DNA from: Fulvimonas sp. R45
GTDB taxonomy: Bacteria > Pseudomonadota > Gammaproteobacteria > Xanthomonadales > Rhodanobacteraceae
Direction of reading: 5' to 3'
DNA length: 64,000 bases
Assembly: GCF_030504985.1 (NCBI RefSeq)
Contig: NZ_JASERU010000002.1
Coordinates: 124,001-188,000 of the forward strand
In this document: positions 37,779 through 45,340 of the stretch, in pieces
How positions within the stretch are numbered: the first letter of the stretch is position 1
Layout: every line of letters begins with the position of its first letter
The notes under the pieces: generated by a model
Database searches by the model: none
The model's input: the letters and a program-made list of their open reading frames with translations, nothing else
What the model was told of the DNA's origin: nothing
Translations under genes and position numbers: made by a program

Positions 37779-37881
37779 CCGTTCGCGTTGAGCGTAGGCC
37801 CGCAGGGCCGGAGTCGAAACGCCTGGCCAGGTGGCGGCCTTCGACTCCGCTTGCTATGCAAGCTACGCTCAGCGTGAACGG
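37779..37881. repeat. 103-bp imperfect inverted-repeat element
   Basis: The left end (37779-37797) begins CCGTTCGCGTTGAGC and the right end (37863-37881) ends GCTCAGCGTGAACGG. The 19-bp arms differ at two positions. An inner pair GTCGAA (37813) / TTCGAC (37840) nests inside. It lies in the 271-bp gap between cysNC and the aminotransferase gene. Similar TTCGACTCCG and CGCTCAGCG elements are scattered in Xanthomonadaceae genomes. It contains no ORF, so it would be a non-autonomous unit or a large mRNA hairpin. Confidence 0.7.
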
Positions 37882-37981
37882 GTTCGGGCCGGTGCACACC
37901 CCTGTCGTCCAGCCCTAGGCGCATGGACGCCGCCGCGCTTTCGTAATAGAACGGGCGCTTTCCACCGACAGGGCCGGGCGC

Positions 37982-39154
37982 ATGCCAGCCGAATCCACCC
38001 AGCCGCCCTTCCTGGTCTTCGGCGCGCCGCAGGTCGACGAGGCGGAGATCGACGAGGTGGTGGCCTGCCTGCGTTCGGGCTGGCTGGGCACGGGGCCGCG
38101 GGTGGCGCAATTCGAGCGCGATTTCGCCGCATGGCGGCGGGTGCAGCCGGCGCAGGTGGCGGCGGTCAACTCGTGCACCGCCGCGCTGCACGTGAGCATG
38201 GTCGCGGCCGGCATCGAGCCGGGCGGCGAGGTGGTCACCACGCCGCTGACCTTCTGCGCCACCGTCAACGCGATCCTGCACGCCGGCCTGACGCCGGTGC
38301 TGGCGGACGTCGACCCGCATACCCAGAACATCGACCCCGACGCGATCGAGGCGGCAATCACCCCGCGCACCCGGGCGATCCTGCCGGTGCACTTCGCCGG
38401 GCGGCCGTGCGCGATGGACCGCATCATGGCGATCGCCGGGAAGCACGGCCTGGCGGTGATCGAGGACTGCGCCCACGCGGTGGAGACCGAGTTCCGCGGC
38501 CGCCCGGCCGGCACCTTCGGCGACTTCGGCTGCTACAGCTTCTACGTCACCAAGAACGTCACCACCGGCGAGGGCGGCATGATCGTGGGCCGCAGCGAGG
38601 CGCACGTGGCGCGGGCGAAGGTGCTGGCGCTGCACGGCATGAGCAAGGATGCCTGGCACCGCTTCGGCGACGCCGGCTACCGGCACTACCAGGTGGTCGA
38701 GTGCGGCTTCAAGTACAACATGATGGACCTGCAGGCGGCGATCGGCCTGCACCAGCTCGCGCGGGTGGAGGAAAACTGGCGTCGTCGCCGATGGCTGTGG
38801 CAGCGCTACGACGAGGCCTTCGCTGATCTGCCGCTCGGCCTGCCCGAGCCGCCGGAGCCGGACACCCGCCACGGCCACCATCTCTATACGGTGATGATCG
38901 ACGAGGACCGTTGCGGCATCGCCCGCGATGCCTTCCTCGACGCGATGAACGCGGCGCGCATCGGCACCGGCGTGCATTACCTCTCGATCCCCGAGCACCC
39001 GTATTACCGCCAGCGCTTCGGCTGGACGCCGGAGCGCTGGCCGCACGCGATGCGCCTGGGCCGGCAGACGGTAAGCCTGCCGCTGTCGCCGGCGCTGTCC
39101 GACGCCGACGCGGAGCGGGTGATCGCGGCCGTGCGCGGCCTGGTCGGCGGCTGA
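37982..39154 (+). CDS. DegT/DnrJ/EryC1/StrS family sugar aminotransferase
   Basis: 390 residues, PLP-dependent, type I fold. The PLP-binding region has VNSCTAALHVSMVAAGI and TPLTFCATVNAIL, then VIEDCAHAVE with the pyridine-binding Asp, and the Schiff-base Lys in SFYVTKNVTTGEGGM. GFKYNMMDLQAAIGLHQL and GTGVHYLSIPEHPYY also match ArnB and perosamine-synthase-like members. It would aminate a nucleotide-linked keto sugar. It stands away from the O-antigen island with no sugar dehydratase beside it, so the substrate is unknown. The AlkB-like gene starts 8 bp after it. Confidence 0.88.
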   Translation: MPAESTQPPFLVFGAPQVDEAEIDEVVACLRSGWLGTGPRVAQFERDFAAWRRVQPAQVAAVNSCTAALHVSMVAAGIEPGGEVVTTPLTFCATVNAILHAGLTPVLADVDPHTQNIDPDAIEAAITPRTRAILPVHFAGRPCAMDRIMAIAGKHGLAVIEDCAHAVETEFRGRPAGTFGDFGCYSFYVTKNVTTGEGGMIVGRSEAHVARAKVLALHGMSKDAWHRFGDAGYRHYQVVECGFKYNMMDLQAAIGLHQLARVEENWRRRRWLWQRYDEAFADLPLGLPEPPEPDTRHGHHLYTVMIDEDRCGIARDAFLDAMNAARIGTGVHYLSIPEHPYYRQRFGWTPERWPHAMRLGRQTVSLPLSPALSDADAERVIAAVRGLVGG

Positions 39155-39162
39155 GGACGCGC

Positions 39163-39780
39163 ATGCGCGAAGCCGGCTGGCAAGCGGTGGCCTTGCCCGG
39201 CGCCGAGGTCGCGCTGGCGCCGGACTGGCTGGACGCCGGCGAGGCCGACGCCTGGATGGCGCGCCTGTACGCCGACATCCCGTGGGAAACGCACCGCCTG
39301 CGCCTGTTCGGGCGCGAGCTGGACGCGCCGCGGCTGAGCTGCTGGATCGGCGACCCCGGCGCCGCCTACGCCTACTCGGGCCGCCGCTTCGAGCCGCGGC
39401 CGTGGCCGTCGTCGCTGGCCGCGCTGCGCGAGCGCGTGGAGCAGGCCTGCGGCGCGCGCTTCAACAGCGTGCTGGCCAACCTGTACCGCGACGGTGGCGA
39501 TTCGATGGGCTGGCACAGCGACGACGAGCCGGAACTGGGCGAGCGGCCGCTGATCGCCTCGCTGAGCCTGGGGGCGCGACGCCGCTTCCGCTTCCGTCGC
39601 CGCCGCGCGCGCGGCGAACCGGCGCGGCCCGGCGACACGCTGGAACTGGTGCTGCCGCACGGCAGCCTGCTGCGCATGGGCGGCGATACCCAGCGCCTGT
39701 ACCGGCACGACCTGCCGAAGGCGCGCGCGGTCGCCGGGCCGCGCATCAACCTTACCTTCCGCCTCACCCTGGTGCGTTGA
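39163..39780 (+). CDS. AlkB-like 2-oxoglutarate/Fe(II) dioxygenase
   Basis: 205 residues, resembling the compact AlkB2/ALKBH2-3 type that oxidatively removes alkyl groups from nucleic acid bases. NSVLANLYRDGGDSMGWHSDDEPELG holds the His-x-Asp iron ligands. The distal His is in RHDLPKA, and the 2-oxoglutarate Arg pair in RINLTFRLT closes the domain. LRMGGDTQRLY also fits. The ATG at 39163 follows GAGGACGCGC. It probably shares a transcript with the aminotransferase upstream, though the functions are unrelated. Confidence 0.88.
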   Translation: MREAGWQAVALPGAEVALAPDWLDAGEADAWMARLYADIPWETHRLRLFGRELDAPRLSCWIGDPGAAYAYSGRRFEPRPWPSSLAALRERVEQACGARFNSVLANLYRDGGDSMGWHSDDEPELGERPLIASLSLGARRRFRFRRRRARGEPARPGDTLELVLPHGSLLRMGGDTQRLYRHDLPKARAVAGPRINLTFRLTLVR

Positions 39781-39793
39781 ACCCAGGCGGTGC

Positions 39794-39823
39794 TTGGATT
39801 GCGCCGAGGCGGCGGGCGATAAT
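39794..39823 (+). promoter_or_regulatory. Putative gcvT promoter
   Basis: TTGGAT at 39794-39799 and GATAAT at 39818-39823, spacing 18 bp, 26 bp before the gcvT ATG. The leader is far too short for a glycine riboswitch. Confidence 0.5.
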
Positions 39824-39849
39824 CGCGCTTTCCCCCAGGTGCCCGAGCG

Positions 39850-40950
<1,101 letters not shown>

Positions 40951-40982
40951 GCGCGTACGTGTTGCGCATTCCGCGAAGCGGC

Positions 40983-40988
40983 TAGAAT
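40983..40988 (+). promoter_or_regulatory. Putative -10 element of gcvH
   Basis: TAGAAT lies 43 bp before the gcvH ATG. TTGCGC at 40962 is a possible -35 at a short 15-bp spacing. Confidence 0.35.
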
Positions 40989-41031
40989 CGCCGCGAGCCC
41001 CACCCCGACCACATCACCACTGGACCCGATC

Positions 41032-41427
41032 ATGAGCGAGATTCCCGGCGATCTGAAATTCCTCAAGTCCCACGAGTGGGCCCGCGTCGAAGACGGCGGC
41101 CTGGTGCGCGTGGGCATTTCCGACCATGCGCAGGGCCAGCTCGGCGACCTGGTCTACGTGGAGCTGCCCGAAGTCGGCGCCAGCGTGCAGGCCGGCCACG
41201 GCGCGGCGGTGCTGGAATCGGTGAAGGCCGCTTCGGACATCTATTCGCCGGTGTCCGGCGAGGTGGTCGAGGTGAACGAGGCGCTCGCCGACAAGCCCGA
41301 GACGATCAACGAGGATGCCTACGGCGAAGGCTGGATCTTCGTGGTGCGCATGAGCGATCGCGGCGAGCTGGGCGAGCTGCTCGACGCCGACGCGTATGCC
41401 GAGCTGGTCGAGAACGAGGACCACTGA
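41032..41427 (+). CDS. gcvH: Glycine cleavage system H protein
   Basis: 131-residue lipoyl carrier shuttling the aminomethyl group between the P, T and L proteins. [25 protein letters not shown] opens the domain. Lys65 in [18 protein letters not shown] is the lipoylated residue, and [11 protein letters not shown] follows. The length is normal. It is followed by a strong terminator, ending the gcvT-gcvH unit. Confidence 0.97.
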   Translation: MSEIPGDLKFLKSHEWARVEDGGLVRVGISDHAQGQLGDLVYVELPEVGASVQAGHGAAVLESVKAASDIYSPVSGEVVEVNEALADKPETINEDAYGEGWIFVVRMSDRGELGELLDADAYAELVENEDH

Positions 41428-41447
41428 GCACACCCCTGGCGTACTGG

Positions 41448-41483
41448 AACGCCGCCGTCCGCGGGAGCGGCCGGCGGCGTTTT
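41448..41483 (+). terminator. Rho-independent terminator after gcvH
   Basis: AACGCCGCCG (41448-41457) pairs with CGGCGGCGTT (41472-41481), 14-nt loop, continuing into a TTTT run. Confidence 0.85.
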
Positions 41484-41732
41484 CGTGACGGGCACGCGGG
41501 GGCCACAGGCCGGCCCGGATGCTTCCGCGGTCGCCCGCCGGGCTCGGCGAGGCGGCGTTCCGGTCGCGTTCCGTTCATCCGCGCGGCGCCGCTTCCCGGC
41601 GCGCCGCATGCGCGCGGGAGCGATGCTGCTCGATGTTCCGCATGGCCATTGCAGACGGGCCTCCCGCGCATCCGGGTGGCGGAAAGCCTTGTGTGGCGCG
41701 GCTTCCGGCGTGACGGCGTTTTCAAGGGCTAT
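41484..41732. other. Long non-coding stretch between gcvH and metJ
   Basis: Part of a 488-bp gap, the longest in the window. After the gcvH terminator I see no gene with family similarity, no tRNA and no repeat shared with the rest of the window. The short open frames are Arg/Pro/Ala-rich, as expected by chance in high-GC DNA. Base composition falls from very G+C-rich here to A+T-rich after about 41825, where the metJ promoter lies. Confidence 0.5.
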
Positions 41733-41738
41733 TTTCGA

Positions 41739-41758
41739 ATGGACGTATGGACGTCCAT
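41739..41758. promoter_or_regulatory. Tandem met-box-like sites upstream of metJ fusion gene
   Basis: ATGGACGT is repeated directly (41739-41746, 41747-41754), and the second copy sits in the perfect palindrome ATGGACGTCCAT (41747-41758). Read as adjacent 8-bp boxes, GGACGTAT (41741-41748) and GGACGTCC (41749-41756) each match 6 of 8 positions of the known MetJ consensus AGACGTCT, with correct head-to-tail spacing. The site is about 160 bp before the metJ start, which suggests autoregulation. It lies well upstream of the best promoter, so it would act from there or on another promoter. Confidence 0.5.
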
Positions 41759-41856
41759 CTGGAAAATGCCTGGACGACCCCGGCAGGCTTGTGCGACGCG
41801 GCTTCGCGGGCCCTCGGAGGGTGGGTGAAAAGGATTGATTTCGTAGCTAAAATCAA

Positions 41857-41885
41857 TTGACAGAAGAAATCTTCAGGAATAGTTT
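41857..41885 (+). promoter_or_regulatory. Putative metJ promoter
   Basis: Perfect -35 TTGACA (41857-41862), 17-bp spacer, then TAGTTT (41880-41885) as a weak -10, 30 bp before the ATG. The region is strikingly A+T-rich. The spacer contains the small palindrome GAAGAAATCTTC. Confidence 0.5.
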
Positions 41886-41915
41886 TCGCTTCAGATTACG
41901 GGGAACAAAGGCGTC

Positions 41916-42479
41916 ATGGCAGCAAAATTCGTCGAGCCTTATGTCGAGCACGGTGAGAAGGCCGGGTCGGTACGCAAGATCACGGTCTCCATTCCGATGC
42001 ACGTACTGCGGCTTCTTTCCGATTTGCGCACTTACCGCCAGGTCAACAATCTTCGGCACGCCACCAACAGCGATCTGCTCGTGGAGGCGTTCCTGCATGC
42101 TTTTACTGGGCAACCACTGCCAACTGATGAGGAGCTGAGACGAACCATGGCTACTGCCAAGAAAACCACTGCCAAGAAACCGGCCGCCAAGAAGGCTGCC
42201 AAGAAGACCACCGTGAAGAAGGCCGCCGTGAAGAAGGTTGCGGCGAAGAAGTCCTCCGCGAAGAAGCCGGTGGCCCGCAAGCCGGCCGCCAAGAAGGCAA
42301 CGAAGAAGGTCGCCAAGAAGGCGGCCGCCAAGCGTCCCGCCGCCGCCAAGAAGGCCGCGGTCAAGAAAGTCGCCGTGAAGAAGGTCGCCGCCAAGAAGGC
42401 GCCGGCCAAGAAGGCTGCCCCGGCCCGCGTGGTGAAGGCCACCCGCGCCGCCAAGCCGAAAGCCGCCAAGAAGAAGTAA
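41916..42479 (+). CDS. metJ: MetJ-type methionine repressor fused to a histone H1-like Lys/Ala tail
   Basis: 187 residues. Residues 1-76 match E. coli MetJ closely: [17 protein letters not shown] with the DNA-contacting Lys21 and Thr23 of the ribbon, [12 protein letters not shown] (41-52), and [13 protein letters not shown] (57-69), which carries the Glu, His, Phe and Leu lining the S-adenosylmethionine pocket. E. coli Arg42 is Tyr40 here. The remaining C-terminal part of MetJ is missing; instead residues 79-187 are repeats of AAKK, KKVA and PAAKK type, like bacterial histone H1 (HctB/AlgP-type) proteins. A weak GAGGAG lies 12 bp before Met78 (42147), so the tail might also be made alone. AAGG lies 5 bp before the start. 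I infer SAM-dependent binding to met boxes plus non-specific DNA binding. Confidence 0.88.
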   Translation: MAAKFVEPYVEHGEKAGSVRKITVSIPMHVLRLLSDLRTYRQVNNLRHATNSDLLVEAFLHAFTGQPLPTDEELRRTMATAKKTTAKKPAAKKAAKKTTVKKAAVKKVAAKKSSAKKPVARKPAAKKATKKVAKKAAAKRPAAAKKAAVKKVAVKKVAAKKAPAKKAAPARVVKATRAAKPKAAKKK

Positions 42480-42547
42480 CCACAACAAGCTCGATCGAAC
42501 TTCGCTCCCTGCGGTGCCCAGCGCGGGGAGACGTTTCGAAAGCCCTT

Positions 42548-42577
42548 CGTCCCGGCCCAGGCCGGGACGCTTCGTTT
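42548..42577 (+). terminator. Terminator after the metJ fusion gene
   Basis: CGTCCCGGCC (42548-42557) and GGCCGGGACG (42560-42569) form a near-perfect stem, followed by CTTCGTTT. Confidence 0.75.
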
Positions 42578-42646
42578 CCGGAGGCACAAATCCGGGGGCG
42601 CCGGCTAGAGCAAAATGCGCCGTCGTGCCGTGACCTCCGCCCCGAT

Positions 42647-42675
42647 TTGCCGTGCTGGCGTATTAGCGCTACCTT
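42647..42675 (+). promoter_or_regulatory. Putative promoter of the TonB-like gene
   Basis: TTGCCG (42647-42652), 17-bp spacer, TACCTT (42670-42675), 74 bp before the ATG. The leader then contains the 10-bp perfect hairpin at 42691-42714. Confidence 0.4.
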
Positions 42676-42690
42676 TCCGCCATCCGCGCT

Positions 42691-42714
42691 GCGGCAAGCC
42701 AGGGGGCTTGCCGC
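42691..42714 (+). promoter_or_regulatory. Leader hairpin of the TonB-like gene
   Basis: GCGGCAAGCC, loop AGGG, GGCTTGCCGC: a perfect 10-bp stem in the 5' leader. No T-run follows, so it is probably an mRNA structure rather than a terminator. Confidence 0.45.
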
Positions 42715-42748
42715 TCCTGGATCCACAGGGGGGAAGCGCGGGTATCTG

Positions 42749-43786
42749 ATGCCACTCAGCGAAGAGACCATGGATACCCGATACATGCTTGGTGCGCGCC
42801 GTCGCGCGCGCGGGGCCGCCCGGCCCATCATTCTTGCCGTCGTCGCCGTCATCGTGCTGCTGGCCGCCGCGTCCTGGTTCCTGATCTTCAGGCCCCACCA
42901 GGAACTGGTGGCCGCCGACGCCGGCGGCCATCCGTCCACGCCGGTCACGGTCGGCCATGCCGCGGCGCCGCCGGTCAACGTGGAGGCGATGAGCGTCAAC
43001 CAGCTGCTGGCCGAGGCCAGCAAGGCGATGAAGGAGCAGCGCTACCTCGCGCCGGAGGGCAACAACGCCTTCGAGTTCTACCTGAAGGTGCTGCAGAAGC
43101 AGCCGGGCAACCAGGTGGCCAGCGACGCGTTGCGCGAGACTTTCCCGTTCGCGGCCTCGGCCGCGGAGCAGACGATCAACCAGCGCAACTTCGACGAGGC
43201 GCAGCGCGAGATCGACCTGCTGTCGAAGGCCGACCCGACCAACTTCACACTGACCATCCTGCGCTCGAAGCTGGACGCCCAGCGCAAGACGCTGGACCAG
43301 GAGCAGCAGAAACAGCTCGACCAGCAGCACCAGCAGCAATTGGCGGCGCAGAAGGCGGCGGCCGACAAGGCGGCTGCCGAGAAGTTGGCGCAGCAGCAGG
43401 CGGCGGCCGAGGCCGCGAAGCGCCAGCAGGCACTGGCGGCGCAGCAGCAGGCGCAACAGCAGGCGACCGCCGCGCCGGCGCCGGAGAGCGCGGCGCCCGC
43501 CAGCGCGGGCGCGACCCGCGACGCGGTGCTGACCCGGCAGGTCAACCCGCGCTATCCGACCTCGGCCCAGCGTGCCGGCATCGAGGGCTGGGTGGAAGTG
43601 GACTTCACGGTGGACGTGGAAGGCGACGTGCGCGACGCCAAGGTGGCCGAGGCGCAGCCGCGGCACGTGTTCGACCGCTCCGCGCTGGAAGCAGTGAACC
43701 GCTGGAAGTTCGAGCCGGCCATGCGCGACGGCAAGCCGGTGGCCAGCCAGCTGCGCCGCCGCATCCAGTTCAAGCTGCGCCAGTAA
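42749..43786 (+). CDS. TonB-like energy transducer with coiled-coil linker
   Basis: 345 residues. A short basic N-terminus precedes one membrane helix (about 27-46). A periplasmic helical region with NNAFEFYLKVLQKQPGN looks TPR-like (about 75-160). A Gln/Ala/Lys-rich coiled coil of about 70 residues follows (160-240), where classical TonB has a Pro-rich spacer. The C-terminal 85 residues are a TonB domain: QVNPRYPTSAQRAGIEGWVEVDF, then a terminal RWKFEPAMRDGKPV region. It could energise an outer-membrane receptor or, like TolA, bridge the envelope. ATG 42770 is an alternative start with AAGAG before it. No exbB or exbD is adjacent. Confidence 0.82.
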   Translation: MPLSEETMDTRYMLGARRRARGAARPIILAVVAVIVLLAAASWFLIFRPHQELVAADAGGHPSTPVTVGHAAAPPVNVEAMSVNQLLAEASKAMKEQRYLAPEGNNAFEFYLKVLQKQPGNQVASDALRETFPFAASAAEQTINQRNFDEAQREIDLLSKADPTNFTLTILRSKLDAQRKTLDQEQQKQLDQQHQQQLAAQKAAADKAAAEKLAQQQAAAEAAKRQQALAAQQQAQQQATAAPAPESAAPASAGATRDAVLTRQVNPRYPTSAQRAGIEGWVEVDFTVDVEGDVRDAKVAEAQPRHVFDRSALEAVNRWKFEPAMRDGKPVASQLRRRIQFKLRQ

Positions 43787-43812
43787 CGAACGCGGCGGTT
43801 GCCGGAAACACG

Positions 43813-43843
43813 AAGGGCGGGGCATCGTTGCCCCGCCCTTTGC
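43813..43843. terminator. Bidirectional terminator
   Basis: AAGGGCGGGGCA (43813-43824) and TGCCCCGCCCTT (43829-43840) pair perfectly around TCGT, with T-rich flanks on both strands, between the converging TonB-like and serine hydrolase genes. Confidence 0.88.
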
Positions 43844-43867
43844 ATGTGCGCTTCCGCGTTGGCCGGC

Positions 43868-45142
43868 TCAGCGCCGGCGGTGGCGCACTCTGCGTCGCGG
43901 CGCCGCCCTTTTCGCGGGCGGCGCGTGTTCCACCCCGGCCCAGTCCTCGTGCGGCAGGCCGAGCACGCTGTCGAACAGCATCGGCACCACTTCCGAAGGC
44001 GTCAGCCCGGGCGAGTCGCGCAGCATCACCACGCCGAAGCGGTATTTCGGGAAGAAACCGATCAGGGTGCGGTAACCCTCTACCGCGCCGGCGTGGAAGA
44101 TCAGGGTTTGCCCGGCATAGGTGAACACCCGCCAGCCCAGCGCGTAATGCGCGCTGGTGAGGCGTGCGCGGCGCCACGGCGTGGAGTGCAGTTCCGGCGG
44201 CGTGGACACGCCCGGCGCGTGCAGCGTCTGCAGCAGCGCCGGCGGCAGCACGTCGGGACGGCCGCCCATCTGCGCGATCAGCCACTTCTCCATGTCGCGC
44301 AGGCTGGCGTTGACGCCGGCGGCGGGTGCCACGCGGTAGTACGCCTCGCGCGGCTCGTACGGCATCCAGCCGGAGCCGCGCTTGCGGTGCGGGCGCGCCC
44401 AGTCCTTGTTCATCTCCAGCGCGGCGCGGCCGTAGCTGGCCGAGTGCATGCCGAGCGGGAAGAACAGGCGCTTGTCCACCTGGTGATAGTAGAAGTCGCC
44501 GGTCTTGGCGTAGATCACGTCGCCGATCAGGCTGAAGGCCACGTTCTGGTAGCCGTAGCACTGGCCCACGTCGCAGGCCAGGTCCACCTCGTCCAGCTTG
44601 CGCACCAGTTCCTCGTAGGGGACGTTGTCCTCGAGCAGGTTGTCGTAGGTATTGCGCGGCAGGCCGATGCGCTGGCCCAGGATGTCGCGCACGGTGGCCT
44701 CGGCGGAGGCCTGCGCGTCCTTCAGCTTGAAGAACGGCAGCACGTCGACCAGCCGGGTGTCCCAGCCGAAGCTGCCGTCGTCGACCAGCAGGCCGGCCAG
44801 CGCGGTGGCGAAGGCCTTGGACAGCGACGCGAGGCGGAACACGGTATCCGGCGTCACCTTCGCCGCGGTGGCGGCGTCGGCGTAGCCGGTGGTGTGCTCG
44901 TAGACCACCTTGCCGTCGTACACCACTGCGGTGGCCAGGCCAGCCACCTCGTTGCGCTGCTGCAGGGTGTCCAGCCAGCGGGTGTAGTCGGCGAGCGCGG
45001 ATTTCAGGCGGGCGGGCGGCAGGGCTTCGCGGGCATCGGCGCTGGCGACGGTGGTGGCCGGCGCGGTGGAGGGCTGCGCGGCGGCGATACCAGCCAGGCC
45101 GAGCAGGCCGGCGATCAACAAGGGCAACGGGCGAAACGGCAT
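43868..45142 (-). CDS. Serine hydrolase of the beta-lactamase/class C PBP family
   Basis: 424 residues. An N-terminal signal peptide ends near AAAQP (21-24). Ser106-x-x-Lys109 in RLASLSKAF is the active-site pair, YGYQNVAFSLIGD gives the Tyr-x-Asn motif, and HAGAVEGYR is the third (His-x-Gly) motif. The last 20 residues are an Arg-rich tail. Such proteins act as carboxypeptidases, esterases or D-amino-acid peptidases; true AmpC lactamase activity is not implied. It is convergent with the TonB-like gene and divergent from the transporter at 45341. Confidence 0.85.
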   Translation of the reverse strand: MPFRPLPLLIAGLLGLAGIAAAQPSTAPATTVASADAREALPPARLKSALADYTRWLDTLQQRNEVAGLATAVVYDGKVVYEHTTGYADAATAAKVTPDTVFRLASLSKAFATALAGLLVDDGSFGWDTRLVDVLPFFKLKDAQASAEATVRDILGQRIGLPRNTYDNLLEDNVPYEELVRKLDEVDLACDVGQCYGYQNVAFSLIGDVIYAKTGDFYYHQVDKRLFFPLGMHSASYGRAALEMNKDWARPHRKRGSGWMPYEPREAYYRVAPAAGVNASLRDMEKWLIAQMGGRPDVLPPALLQTLHAPGVSTPPELHSTPWRRARLTSAHYALGWRVFTYAGQTLIFHAGAVEGYRTLIGFFPKYRFGVVMLRDSPGLTPSEVVPMLFDSVLGLPHEDWAGVEHAPPAKRAAPRRRVRHRRR

Positions 45143-45340
45143 GAGGCGTCGTGAGGTCAGGCGGCAGGGGCGCTGGGCGCGTGGCGTGGGATGGGTAGCG
45201 CCCGATTGTGGTGCAGCGTGCCGTGCTTCTCAACGGCGCGCGCTCATCCAAGGATCTGGGACAAGCAGCGTCGCCGGATCGTTCGCGCTGCGGAAGGACG
45301 CGCATGCTAGTCTTGCCGCGGCCCACGCTGGATCCGCACG

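Noticed and set aside
35827-37899. 690-codon minus-strand open frame opposite cysNC
   Set aside because: Composition is His/Val/Gln-rich and typical of an antisense shadow; cysNC on the plus strand is unmistakable.
39781-39849. Glycine riboswitch before gcvT
   Set aside because: Only 69 bp of leader after the preceding gene, with a promoter inside it; too short for a glycine aptamer.
42032-42589. Minus-strand Leu/Gly/Ala-rich frames opposite the metJ fusion gene
   Set aside because: They are the complement of the AAKK repeats, and the MetJ homology on the plus strand settles the coding strand.
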